A DNA stretch of 64,000 nucleotides, taken from assembly GCA_014871385.1 (NCBI GenBank), contig CM026426.1, positions 34,935,020 to 34,999,019 on the forward strand, given 5' to 3'. The translations under genes and the position numbers were made by a program. The notes beneath the pieces are model-generated. The model saw only the letters and a list, made by a program, of their open reading frames with translations, did no database searches and was not told the origin of the DNA. Position 1 is the first letter of the stretch, and each line of letters opens with the position of its first letter. This DNA is from Ceratodon purpureus (taxonomy: Eukaryota > Streptophyta > Bryopsida > Pseudoditrichales > Ditrichaceae). Shown piece by piece: positions 11,078-22,202 of this stretch.

Positions 11078-13004
11078 CTAAGCCATCCTCTGTGCAGCCT
11101 CCTTTGCAATAATTCGGTTCCTAATCTTCGTCTTGGCCTGGGACTTGACACCCATGATGCCTCCACCCCACTGTCTTCTGTACTCATCAAACTTCTCGTT
11201 GAAGTTGGCCTGCACTCAATCCAATAAACAATTGAGAAACTAGACACGAGCCTCTACGTCAGACCCATCACTCAATGCAAGGAGGCGCAAATACCATCAC
11301 AGAAATCCCTCGGACTATCCATCACTACAAATAGTACAGAAATAGCATTGATAACAATGTCACATTGACACGCAGTCAGTCCGTGTATAGATTGCCATTA
11401 AAACTTGAAAAGGCTCAAAACCGGTACCTTAACAGATTCCACAATCTTGGAGAATTCGTGCTTGTCCTCGTTCTTCACTGACGTCAAGGCAAGAGCAGTA
11501 GTAGTCTTGCTATGGACAATCTGCACCACAATCAAAACTACCAATAAATCAGAATTTGACATTCTGAAAATGTAACAGAAAACACCACAGTTCGATGCAC
11601 TAATCAGAGTTCGAGTCAAAGCACTTCACCTGTCCCAAGCGAGATTTGCCCTTCACAATAGCATAGGGCACGCCCATTTTGCGGCAAAGTGCGGGAAGCC
11701 ACACGACCAACTCGATAGGGTCCACATCGTGGGCAATCACAACCAGCTGAGCCTTACCCTGCATGACACAACGCCACACGCAATTACCAATTTTAATCAG
11801 AGGAGACCCAAAGTATGCCAAGGGCTCAGGTAACCTCAAGAGCCTCCATGGATTCACAAGCATGATAACTCGTTCATAGGCAGGCTGCGAAGTATTATAC
11901 AACATTGAATAATACCTGCTCAATCAAGTACGTGATATGGTTGATGCCGTACTTGACCACCACCGGCTTCTTCGTTTCCAAAGTCTTGCCCTCAGCCTCA
12001 GCCTTAGCCTTATTGATTAGACGTTCCTTCTTTGCATCCTTGTCTTCAGGTCGGTATTTCAACAATAGTTTGAACAAGCTGGTGGCTGAAAGGAAAATGC
12101 ACATTAACACAATTGCCACTTATCAGATTCCCGAGACTGAAGCTCGAACCTAATGATAATCATAATATACAAAATCCGCCCTTTCCAATTAATTGAAAAA
12201 ATAAAATTATCTCACCAGTGTTCTTGTCCAAAGTCTTGGTGAACTGGTTGAGCGCCGGAGGCACCTTCAAGCGCTGGTTCAAAACACGACGCTGGCGCTG
12301 AATACGCACATACTTGGGCCACTTCACAAACCTGTGAAGATCACGCTTGGGCGGAAGAGCACCTCCAATACCGAACAGCTTCGGTCTCTTCTCGAACAAA
12401 GGATTCACGGCGGTCTTCTCCGCAACCTAAACAGAATCACACTGAAAGTAAGCACAACCGCAAAAATACACACATTCATTTACATTAAATTAAAATCCAC
12501 AAATCATAAAAAAACCAAAATCCAAACCCCCTTACCTTCTTCTTCTCAGCGGCAGCTGGCGCCACCGTCTTTAGGGTTCCCCTCTTTGGGGCCTAAACAA
12601 AATCCCACAGAACAAAAACTCGTCAACCCCAACCACTCCAAAACATCACCGATCAACAAATACTCAAAAACCCAACCCATCCACCACCAACACCAAAACC
12701 CAATCCAAACCCTCAAACCCTAAATCTAAAACTCCTAACTCATTTGCCCCCATTCGAATCCAAAAGCAGAAAAGGGTGACGGGAATGCAAGAGATGACCC
12801 AAGGAAGCCTGGGGAGACGGAGACGGCGACGGAATCCAAAATCTAACACACAACCCTCGAAACCCTTACACCCTAAAATATCAAAACTCCTGACCCATTT
12901 GTCACCATTCGAATCCAAAAGCAGAAAAGGATGACGGGAATGCAAGGAAGGATTGGAAGACATCGGGAGAGGGAGAGGGAGAAGAGGGAGCGGGACTTGA
13001 CCAT
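11078..13004 (-). CDS. RPL7A: 60S ribosomal protein eL8 (L7a)
   Basis: This is a structural protein of the large ribosomal subunit, 264 residues long (plant eL8 is usually about 256). The exons on the minus strand are 13002-13004 (ATG only), 12536-12592, 12216-12426, 11916-12085, 11630-11758, 11428-11520 and 11078-11209. All joins keep phase and use GT-AG. Diagnostic stretches are [69 protein letters not shown] and [20 protein letters not shown] (the L7Ae RNA-binding fold). The first intron splits off the start codon, with donor ATG|GTCAAG. This layout is common in ribosomal protein genes, but the exon-1 join is my weakest call. The stop is TAG at the expected C-terminus. Confidence 0.96.
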
Positions 13005-13245
13005 GGTGGAGGACGGAGGGACGACGCTGGAGCAGCAACACGAGAGGGAGGTGTGCCCGTCGTAAAGAGGGAGCTCTGAGCTTCCCGTCTGGGTGTTGAA
13101 CCCCCGTGCCTACGCTCCAACCCTAAACGCCTCCCAGGCTCGGCACCGCCGGACGGCGGCTCCAGGTTCGGGTGGGGATCCGAGGCGAAGGTCCAGGTTG
13201 TTGCTTCGGTTTTGTGTGTTTGTGGTCTCCCTTCAGGCTTCATCC
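13005..13245 (-). promoter_or_regulatory. eL8 promoter and leader
   Basis: This GC-rich stretch lies directly upstream of the eL8 ATG and contains the telo-box core AACCCTAA at 13119-13126. More AACCCTAA-like motifs lie in intron 1 (near 12715 and 12870). Telo-boxes are typical of plant ribosomal protein promoters. Confidence 0.5.
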
Positions 13246-14608
13246 CTTTAATTCCTATTTAGTATATTTTTCATTTTTGTTTCATTTTTTTGTAATGTTG
13301 TACGGGGAGTTTTTCTAGGACACCCTAAATGCTCTATTCTTTTATATACAACTATTCTCAACTACCAATTCATCTACAGATTCCATACCATATGCTAAAA
13401 AACACTTAAAAAAAACACTTGTGGTTCATTTCACAAACCAATTTGGTTGATAATTAGACAATGTGAAGAACTTTTATATCCTTACTTTATACTTTACTGG
13501 CCAAATCACTCTTCTAAAAAAGTAGACAATATCCGCCATGAAAATCCATACATCTAACTTAAATAAAAAACGATTTTGAGAGAAAAATCTTGTTTTGTAC
13601 ACAAAGATTAGATAGATGATGTTTTTCTTGTAACTTTTCAGATATCCAAGTATAGAGATGTTTTTGATAACAATAACGTACCGCACCAAAAGTCAAGGCA
13701 TTAAGTTTAGCACTCCACTTACAAGCTTAATCACAAATCAAGTAGAACTCTTCAACTAGAATTAGAACAAATACAATATTCACTTCGGCTCTTTTCAAAG
13801 TCTGGAGTTTAATTATCTATAGCCAAATAACCTCCGGGTGTGAGTACACTACACCGAGTACACTTTGAGCAGATTTTAGAAGTATTTCTATAGTATATTT
13901 ATGCTAGTAAGTAAGTGTAGTACTTCTCTGGATAACCGTAGCCGTCGATATCACCACCGCGATCCACTTACGCCTATGCTCAGATTGACCAATAACGGTG
14001 GACTTGACTGGTGGTATCAGGTAACCATATGGGTCTCACTTGTTGTAGCCGGTAGTCATCGTCTCGCACCTCCATGTTTCTCTAGTCTCGTTAATGTTGG
14101 TGGTGTTGGTCTAGTCTCGGTTGTGTTTTCTGGTTTAGCAATCTGCTTAAAGGTTGGGTGTTTTGATGAGGAGGGTCTTTTGTTATGATGTTATTTGTTG
14201 TGTTGTAAGTTCAGATGGAGGATTAGGGGGTTTTGTGAGGGATAGAGGGATCAAGTGTTAGAGGATTTGAGGGTTAGAGGTTTATGTGAGGACAGAGGGA
14301 TTGAGAGTTAGAGTTTTTGGGGGTTGCGTGTGTTTTGCTTAGGGTTTGGTTTAGGTTGGGATTTCACTTGTTTTTGCGTCATTGTTTAGGGTCTTCGTTT
14401 GTTGGAGATGTGTTTTGATATTGGGTGCGATAGCTGAAATGGGTATTCAGGATTTGAGGATGTAGAGTTAGAATCTTTTGTCACAGTTTCTTTATTACAC
14501 TGTAAGTGTTTGCGATAAGGTTTAGCTGCTCCTCTAGGGTAAGAGCTGGAATATTTATTTATTGTTTTTGCTTCGCATAAGTTTGGGGCGCAGATCTTGT
14601 CGTATCAT
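13246..14608. other. Intergenic, AT-rich then G-rich leader of the 14.6-kb gene
   Basis: 13250-13900 is AT-rich with nothing recognisable. From about 14210 to 14420 the plus strand has repeated GAGGGTTAGAG-like motifs and TTAGGGTTTGG. This may be promoter or 5' UTR of the following gene, possibly with a 5' intron ending near 14590. Confidence 0.4.
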
Positions 14609-16305
14609 ATGTCGGGGAAGTCCGAGGGTTTAGAAGGAGTGATATCAACTTCAAGGGATGGAAAGAATAGGTCTAGAGGGAGTGCTGGATCTAGGATGGG
14701 AGCGAAGGTCGGTACGACTAAGTCGGGGGGCAGTGAAGTACCAGGGATGTCTATGAAGGAGGACGAGCGCTTTCTCGACATCGACGACTTGCAGGAGTTG
14801 ATAGATGGCTTGAGATCTCCTCCGGATGTGCTAACTTGGGAGGACTTTTGCGACCCGTACAATCTGGAGTGCGGCCCGAACTCCATCAACCCCCATTGTT
14901 GTTGGAAGGAAAAGGATATTAGCGACAAGACAATGCTGGAGTTTGGGTTGAAGCCGGAGGGGGTTAAGGGGCGTGGTGGATATTCGTGGTCACATTGCAA
15001 GGTGCGGGAGATAGTGAACCGCATCAAGTATATGCATCCAATCATGTATCAACACGGACCTGAAGAGATACCAAGATGCGTGACCAAACAGTTTGCTGTT
15101 GGCGTGGTCTTGGAATATCAGAAGAACTTGGTTAATTGGGCATTGTATGGCCAGGAGACAATAACAATCAGCGGGGGAAGTACCAACAGGATCTTTCGAA
15201 GCTCCAATTCGCCATCAATATAGGTGCTAAGGTTACAAAGCGGACTTGGAGGAGTTTGAAGGTTGATGCTGCGGTGAAGTTGGAGCCGAATGTCGGAATG
15301 GAGGCTGCGACGCCCACCAAGGTACGTACACTAAACTGCTTGACATTCTTTCCTATTATGTATGTTATTTGTTTATTTTTTTGCTCTACATTAGGGTGTA
15401 TGATTACAGTTTATGTTATAGAAGACATTGCAATGACAATGGAATGATTTCAATTTCTAGTTTGCTAGGATACTGAATAGAAAACATTGGATTTAATGGA
15501 TCAGTGTTATAGGATTCTAACTAAGTCTATACTTCGCATTGTACATCGAATACTTTTGGTAAATTAAAATGTTGACGCACTTGTTGTATATGTTGTATAT
15601 GATGTATTCATTTTCAAATTCTAGATTAGTTCAGCGTAGTACTCTTTGTAAGAGTGATAATTTATCTGTAATGTAAAGCTTACTTACTAGTACTTTTTTG
15701 AGTTGTACTAGTACTTAGGTGGCATAATAGTACTACGTTGCTCTAGAATAGTACATTATTGTAAGATGTACTAGCAAAGTATCGAGGTTTACTTGATACA
15801 GAAGTATTAATAGTAGTTTTTGCTATAGTAGACGTACTCATAGTATATTGTTGTACTTTTGAATGACTTGTTAATTCAGATTGTTTGTTTTGATGATAGA
15901 TTTGTCATTGAAGCCGATGTCTTGCCTTTTTCACGAGCTCAACTATCTCCGGAGAAGGTTTGCGAGTGCCTTGAGAAGGAGTCGCGCGGGAAATCTAAGG
16001 TGAAGGAGTCCAAGTTGATGGAAGAATCGGAAGAGGAAGACTCTAAACCTGAAGGTATGCCATTCTAACTCCACTTACGACGTATTATAGTATATAGTTA
16101 ACATTGTATTTCATTTGTGAAATAAATCAAGATTTTGGATAGTGCGTGATTTGTCCACAAGGTTTAAGGTTCTAACTGTTCACGTGGGATTGTTGCAGAT
16201 AATTGTCTTGATCTAAAGTCCAGCTCGGGGACTACAATAAGAGGCAGCAATAGTGAGAGCCAAGAGAGCGACAATGACATTAGAAAGGAAATGAGGCTAG
16301 TATAG
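14609..16305 (+). pseudogene. Z-family gene 1 (N-terminal domain and acidic tail)
   Basis: I do not recognise a known family. The first exon encodes a Ser/Lys-rich start and then a domain with DVLTWEDF, GGYSWSHCKVREIVNRIKYM, HPIMYQHGPEEIP and NLVNWALYG. This aligns with the gene at 48.9-49.3 kb (ALTQEDF, GYAWAGCKE, VKRIQYHHPFLYQHPPGEIP, KVDWCAFGP). A frameshift lies near 15170, after which a neighbouring frame continues to a donor at about 15322 (AAG|GTACGT). A GTAC-rich intron follows. Later exons near 15893-16054 (ECLEKESRGKSKVKES) and 16198-16305 (DNCLDLKSSSG…MRLV, stop TAG) join in phase through GAAG|GTATGC. The coiled-coil/RING-like centre seen in its relatives is missing. Confidence 0.55.
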
Positions 16306-17263
16306 GGCCCTATCTTTTAAACATCCTATTAGTCTAAGTGCAATGATCTTTGCCATTTGACATCACCATGGGATGTGCCACATTGGTGCCACTGGACCAT
16401 GCCATCCATGCCACGGTGCAAGATCAAGAACCTCAGCTTGCTTACTGTCTTCCCGCCTTTGCTCTGGTCCAATTGATCGCCAGTCACCGTGGAGGACCTG
16501 ATCTACTCGAGTTCTCCCCCCCTTGCCACGCGACACTAGAAAACAAAATTAAAAGTTAACTGATTGTGACACATGAGTTACTTGGTGTACGGGTTGGCAT
16601 AGTGGATGGATAATCCGAGATGAATGAAGGGCGGCTGTGGATAGCGAATGGAATAATCTGAGATGAATGAAGGAAGCTGTGGACAGCAAATGGAAGACAT
16701 TACATGTTGGTAAAATTTGTTTTTTTTTTTAGACTGCTCACTCCCTCAATGTGCATCGACCCCAAAACAAATAAGATATTTATAAATTTAGCTTTTCAAT
16801 GTATATTCTACAATTATACAAGACCTTTTGCAATAAACTTCCTCAAATCCAGCTTACAGATAATTCTCGGGGAATCTTTTTTATCACTGTAAGTAAGTAT
16901 TTTATCTTTTTGTTTTTCTCCCTGAAAAAGTTAGAGTCAATCTCCTAAAAGTCATACTCATATTTGACAGTGCAAGAAACTAATTCAGCATTTCAGCTTG
17001 CTTATTTTGAGATTTAAGAAAATACCAGATACACACATAACATTAGATGCATAAAAACACGGTTGCATAAAAACAAAAGCGTACAATTTAGTTCAACTTC
17101 GAAACAAGAGCAAGGAGTTCAAAACAGATGCAAAGTGATTAGTGTTAATGTCTGGAATCTAGAATATCCACTTCTGGTCACATCATTGGACAAGCACGCA
17201 AATGAATCTCCTAAATGCGAGTCGCTTGTCTACGGTGGGTATTGACCACATTCCTAGATTTAC
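16306..17263. other. Intergenic
   Basis: Short open stretches only. 16600-16690 repeats GAATGAAGG…GAATGGA-like phrases (…ccgagatgaatgaagg and …ctgagatgaatgaagg). I support no gene. Confidence 0.5.
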
Positions 17264-19483
17264 TTAAGCAAAATGATCACCAATTGTAAACAAATCAGTC
17301 AGCACATTCTCCAACTCCGCTTTGTCCTCTTTAGAAAGTCCGTCATTCTGATCTACCACCTGTGCATCCCCCGATACCGAAACAATTGGTAACACTCCTT
17401 CAATCGGTGGCTCCGCAACCTTCAAATCCGACGGCTCCTGCACCTTGGAATCTTGCACCTTTGAATCCGGCTGCTCCGGCACCTTCGAGTCTAATGGCTC
17501 CTGCACTGATAGCTCCTGCACCTTGGAATCCGGCTGTGTAGGCACCTTCGATGACGATGGCTCCTGCACCGACGTCTCCTGCAACGTGTCATCCTTTGGC
17601 GGTCCAGCTTTTAGGGTGGTGTTCCCTACATCCAACAAGGGCGCTTCAAGGTTTAGCGCCGTTACTCCTGAATCCGACAAGTGGCCTACAGGCTGTACCA
17701 CTTCCTTACTTGGGTTCATCAACTCTTGTGCTTCCAGCGATATCTCTTCACGTACCTGCATGGGCTCTGTGTCGAGATCCACCTCACATACCTTCTTCGA
17801 TGAACTCGCCTTCTGATCATTCGATGTCGATGCGAGGGCAGTCTTCTGGATCTTCACACCCGGTGATTCCACATCACTCTCAGGTTTGCAGTCCCTTTTC
17901 TTCAAACCCCAGTGTCGTGCAGCGTAATCACTGGGCTCCATCCAGCCAAGGGTCTCCATGTCCTCAATTGTCTTTGTAACAACGTGAGACTGCTCCACAG
18001 ACATTGGGAACCTCCACTGAGCCATCCACCAAGGACTGGTTGTCTTCAAGCACCGTGGACATTTGCTGCCTCTAACAAGGACCGCGTTCCACATGCAATG
18101 GGGATGGAACAGACACCCGCAACTAAAAGGGACAACACATGTGTCAACAAAAAACATGTTGCACCGAGGGCATGGCAGATCAATTTCGATTTGGAGTTCT
18201 TGCAATGCGTATGGGAGCTTCCAAAATACTGCACGAGGCTTTACGGCTGCTGTCTCCAGTATCAGGGCCTGTTCCCGATCAGTAAGGTCCTTCAATGATG
18301 CCTCAAGTTTGTTGATCAGTTTATCAATCTCCTCCATATCTGCCTCCAATGCGGTGATCTCTCCATCGGCAGCATCCAGTTTCTTCGTCACGGCTGCCAT
18401 CTCCATGGCATTTATCCGCATTTCGATGTTTACATCCATCCTCCCACGAATATATCCCTGTTCAATGTGCAATTGCCGCCTGGCATGCATTTCGCAGTAT
18501 GCGTCTCCAAGCCGTGTGGACTCCGCATCGATCCGACCATGTTGGAGGGTCGCCCATGAGAGCTTGGCCTTCGATTTCTTCTGATTCTCTTGTAGCTTCT
18601 TCAGCTGCGCCTCTCCTGCATCCACCTGGCTACGAATCTGGTCCAATTCAGCTAACTGGGAGTGCTGCGGTGTTGTGCCTTTTACAACGGCTTTTTCCTC
18701 AAACGCTGACTTGGACCCCTTCCCAAGCCTCGACGGGTACCGGGAGCAAGATGGGGCCGTCAAAGCTTGGACGACCCTGGACCTGGTGCACGGGGAACTC
18801 TGATCCACTGGCGTCGTGTTGGTCCCCGAGTCGGTAATCGCGAGCGAGAGGGACAGGTCAGCGGAATCTTCCCCGTGAACTCCGGATATCGTTGGTGGGT
18901 GTCCCTGCAGGATCTTCAGTATCTGCTCGATCTGCTCCCTCAGGAAAGGGGGGGTCAGCTTCAGTGGATTTCGACTTGCATTCTTCAAGCGGTCGGTGGT
19001 GATCTTCGCGGCCCACTCCGCCCAGTTGACCTTCTGCCCGTGTACAGTCTCCATGTAAATAGCCCGGAGGAATGCGGCACCGACGCCTCCGTTGTCAGGT
19101 GGGCCCCCATACACCTGGATGTAAGTCCCCAGCGTTGCATCTCGTAACTGCTCGTTCTCCGCGTCGGAGAAGTAATACCGTCCTTCAATTGGTGGCCACT
19201 CCCGCTCAAATTGTGCGCGAGGGCACCTCTGTTCGGTGAAGTCGCCCATAAGTAACCCGCCGTTGTGGAGATTCACCACGTGCTTGAAGAATGCCGCATC
19301 GTAGGTTGGGTTTGGACCTCCCAGTAAGAACGGAACGAGAGATGTCAATTGGCGGGCAATCAGTTCCGGAAATCCGGAGAGGTCGAAGGGTGCTTCCCAC
19401 ATACTTGGGTGGGTTTCGATGTTTAAGGGACTACCGCCAACACAACCTACATTCGAAGTCCTCTTCGCAGCTCGTGGACCCAT
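17264..19483 (-). CDS. Z-family gene 2: coiled-coil protein with RING-like zinc motif
   Basis: This is a single intact frame of 739 residues (ATG at 19483, stop TAA). Residues 1-200 form an N-terminal region with VHGQKVNWAEW. Residues ~280-440 are rich in heptad Leu/Glu/Lys and probably form a coiled coil. Residues ~455-505 contain CPRC, then CGCLFHPHC, then CPRC, a C-x2-C…C-x-C-x3-H-x2-C…C-x2-C pattern that resembles a RING or zinc-ribbon E3 module. The C-terminal third is Ser/Glu/Lys-rich with short repeats of the kind SVQEPxxSKVPxQPDSKVQ. Related but decayed genes lie at 43.2 and 48.6 kb. The role is unknown; ubiquitin or SUMO ligation is only suggested by the zinc motif. Confidence 0.75.
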   Translation of the reverse strand: MGPRAAKRTSNVGCVGGSPLNIETHPSMWEAPFDLSGFPELIARQLTSLVPFLLGGPNPTYDAAFFKHVVNLHNGGLLMGDFTEQRCPRAQFEREWPPIEGRYYFSDAENEQLRDATLGTYIQVYGGPPDNGGVGAAFLRAIYMETVHGQKVNWAEWAAKITTDRLKNASRNPLKLTPPFLREQIEQILKILQGHPPTISGVHGEDSADLSLSLAITDSGTNTTPVDQSSPCTRSRVVQALTAPSCSRYPSRLGKGSKSAFEEKAVVKGTTPQHSQLAELDQIRSQVDAGEAQLKKLQENQKKSKAKLSWATLQHGRIDAESTRLGDAYCEMHARRQLHIEQGYIRGRMDVNIEMRINAMEMAAVTKKLDAADGEITALEADMEEIDKLINKLEASLKDLTDREQALILETAAVKPRAVFWKLPYALQELQIEIDLPCPRCNMFFVDTCVVPFSCGCLFHPHCMWNAVLVRGSKCPRCLKTTSPWWMAQWRFPMSVEQSHVVTKTIEDMETLGWMEPSDYAARHWGLKKRDCKPESDVESPGVKIQKTALASTSNDQKASSSKKVCEVDLDTEPMQVREEISLEAQELMNPSKEVVQPVGHLSDSGVTALNLEAPLLDVGNTTLKAGPPKDDTLQETSVQEPSSSKVPTQPDSKVQELSVQEPLDSKVPEQPDSKVQDSKVQEPSDLKVAEPPIEGVLPIVSVSGDAQVVDQNDGLSKEDKAELENVLTDLFTIGDHFA

Positions 19484-20094
19484 CTTTCAACACTATAAAT
19501 CTAAGCTCCAACACTTCAACCCAAGCTGTTTCGAACCAAACACTCAAAAAACCATGAAAAAAATACAATCCACTCCAACACTTCGAACCACCTCACACGG
19601 ACCGTAACTAAACTCACTCGAAACGCAACTTGGCGACCAGCACAGCTAAGTGGTTGGCTCCAACAACAGGACTACAACTCCACGACAACGGCTCAATAGT
19701 GTTGCTACTTCCAAAACCTGGGGTATTGAAAAGAATACAATTTTTTAGGGGTATGGAGTTAATGGTTGGCGACGTTTTTTAATTATTCAAGATGATGCGA
19801 CGTCTAGAGGTCCTAGGTGATGAGTATTTAGACTGGAACTAAGTTGGAGTCGATAGCCTGAGGAGTCACTACATGTACATCCAACGGTCTTGTTTATTTT
19901 GATGCGACTTCCATGTTGTGCACTATTCATTATTAAGAGAGATAATTAATGGTGCTAAGGACAAGGGTGCAGTCACTGATTAATACAAGGACACCACATA
20001 GAGTTCATAGTGATTCTTCTGTGACTGAACAATACCCGCTCCCGATGCCATGCTACAGATACCTAGGTTCATACCCGACTCTGGCCTTAGCTTA
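19484..20094. other. Upstream region of Z-family gene 2
   Basis: No gene or repeat that I can support; it probably includes the promoter of the minus-strand gene. Confidence 0.4.
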
Positions 20095-20153
20095 GTTGAT
20101 ACCCATTCTGATGCAAGTTGATACCCGTTCAGATGCAAGTTGATACCCGTTGT
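20095..20153 (+). repeat. 22-bp minisatellite, about 2.6 units
   Basis: The units read GTTGATACCC(G/A)TTC(A/T)GATGCAA with few differences between them. Confidence 0.85.
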
Positions 20154-20194
20154 TGTAGAATATAATTAAAAAAGCCTGGACTGAATATAGATGA

Positions 20195-20380
20195 AGGGGA
20201 GGGAGAGGGAGAGAGGAGAGGGAGAGGGAGAGGGAGAGGGAGAGGGAGAGGGAGAGGGAGTGGGAGAGGAAGAGGGAGAGGGAGAGGGAGAGGGAGAGGG
20301 AAGGGGGGGAGAGGGAGAGGGGGAGGGGAGGGAGAAGGGGGAGGGGGGGGGGGGAGAAGGGTGAGGGAGAGGGAAAGGAA
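20195..20380 (+). repeat. (GGGAGA)n microsatellite and related purine tract
   Basis: This is an almost pure G/A strand with GGGAGA hexamers, about 180 bp long, passing into a G-run and mixed purines up to 20426. Open frames on the opposite strand (Pro/Ser/Leu repeats) are artefacts of the repeat. Confidence 0.95.
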
Positions 20381-20426
20381 AAAAAAGGGTAGAGATAAAG
20401 AAAAATAAATAAAAGGGAGGAGAAAG

Positions 20427-21166
20427 GGGGGAGAGCACAATAAAGTGGACCACAAAGTGCAATATGTGATCACTAAGAAGTGAATTTGAAGTGTGCTGTT
20501 TTTTAAAGCTCAAAGCTGATTTTGAGCATTTTGGTGAAGTTTTTGAGCATTTTAGTCACTTCATAGGGTGTCATAAGGTATCTTATACGCATCTTCATAA
20601 AAAGAACATCCTTAATTGAAACTAAATTTGACCACTAGTTCTAAATCATGAAAATGAACTTTTCCAAAGTCTTGATTTCTTCATTTGGTGCCCTCTATTG
20701 TCTTTAGAGGATGTTTTTTCCAATTTAAAAAACAATGTTCGGTGAAAAAAAACTCACAAAAAGTACCGCCGAAGTGACCCTTCCAAAAAACATCCCAGAT
20801 ATACTTCTCGTCCGTCCAAACTTCCGAACGAAGTGGATGGTGCCCATTTCCACTACCACAATTCACGAACGGAGGGCACCATCCGCTCAAAAGTGTTTAC
20901 TGACAAAGTTTGCACTCTTTTCTAGCCACTTTTTCAAATGACTGCATTCACTTTGTCGCACTTTGAGGTACTCGTAGGGCATCGTAAACACCTTACCTTC
21001 TTATGCAAATTTCCAGGACTCAAGATGACCAAGTCTATTTTCTATATCCCATCCCGCTTTCAACATATCAAAAACTTATATGGCACTTTTCTTACTGTTT
21101 ACAACAATGGCTGAAATTGGCAATGAGCTAAGCACTTTTGTGGTCCACTTTATTGTGCTTCCCCCC
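20427..21166. mobile_element. Non-autonomous TIR DNA element, copy 2
   Basis: It is 740 bp long and homologous along its length to 157-895. Left end GGGGGAGAGCACAATAAAG; right end complementary, with CTTTATTGTGCTTCCCCCC. AAAG flanks both sides (20423-20426 and 21167-21170). The G-run makes the left border uncertain by one base, so a 3-bp AAA duplication is possible. The TIRs are about 30 bp, extending through GTGGACCACAAAGTGC. No coding capacity; the superfamily is uncertain. Confidence 0.88.
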
Positions 21167-21170
21167 AAAG

Positions 21171-22130
21171 ATAGAGGGGAAAAAGAAGAATTTGAAAAAT
21201 AAGTAAGAGAAAAAAATGGAAGAAAATTTTAAAAATTAAAAAATAAATAAAAATAAATAAAATTAAAAATTAAAAATTGAAGGAAGAAGCATATGCTAAA
21301 AAAAAAAGTAAAATGAAGAAAAAAATGTGCAAATAAGTATAATTAAAAAAAAGGGGAAAAAAAATGAAAGAGATGGAAAAATCAAGAGCTCCAACAGATG
21401 AAGCCTAGTGGGAGAGGGAGCCTGGGGAAGGAGAGGAATGGGGAAAGAAAAGAGATGGAAGGGGGAGATAAAGAAAAAGAAGTAAGTGGAAGGAAAAGGA
21501 TAGAGAGGAAAAAGAGAAAGTCAAGAAAAAAAGAAAAATGAAGACGGATAACAACATACAAAACCAAGAAAAAATAGAGATAAATGAGAGAAATGAAAAT
21601 GGAAAAAAATTAAGAAGAGGAAAAAACGGGAAATACAAAGGAAAAGTGGTCTTCCAAAAAATGGGCTTCAAGGAAACAATGGAAATTGAAATTAATATAA
21701 AAAAAGGAAATAAATAAAAGAAAAAACCGAATGAAAAGAGAGATAAAGACAAAGAAGAAGCACATGCAAAAAAAAAGAAGGAAAATGATAAAAAAGTTAA
21801 AATGTGTAAAAAAGAATAATAAAAGTAAAGGTAAAAGTGTAATAAGAAAAAGGGAAATAATTAAAAGAAAAAACCGAATGAGAAGAGAGATAAAGAAAAA
21901 GGGAAATAATTAAAAGAAGAAACAAATGAGAAGAGAGATAAAGTGAAAGAAAGATGAAAGAAAGGAAAAAGGATGAACAAAGAACAAGGGAATAATAAAT
22001 ATATGAGGCAAATTAAGAAAGATGAGGAAATGAAATGGGAGATGAAGGGGAGATGAAGGCAATGAAGTAAAAAAAAAATCAAAATAAAAAACAAATAAGG
22101 GCATAGAAGGAAATTGTAGGCAAGGAAGGC
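21171..22130 (+). repeat. Purine-rich (A/G) low-complexity tract
   Basis: Nearly 1 kb in which the plus strand is overwhelmingly A and G, with repeated phrases such as AGAGAGATAAAG and AAAAACCGAATGAGAAGAG (near 21725 and 21865). Long frames on either strand are composition artefacts. Confidence 0.8.
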
Positions 22131-22202
22131 ATAGGGTTTAGGCCCTTAGGGTCTAGGGTATAGGGTATAGGGTATAGGGTATAGGGTTGAGGGTTTAGGG
22201 TT
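22131..22202 (+). repeat. Interstitial telomere-like repeat (TTTAGGG variants)
   Basis: Starts ATAGGGTTTAGG, runs through five TAGGGTA-type units (TATAGGG) and ends GGGTTTAGGGTTTT. It resembles the plant telomere repeat TTTAGGG, degenerated to TATAGGG. Confidence 0.8.

Noticed and set aside
20129-20513. Two 115-residue Pro/Ser/Leu proteins on the minus strand
   Set aside because: They are translations of the GGGAGA microsatellite.
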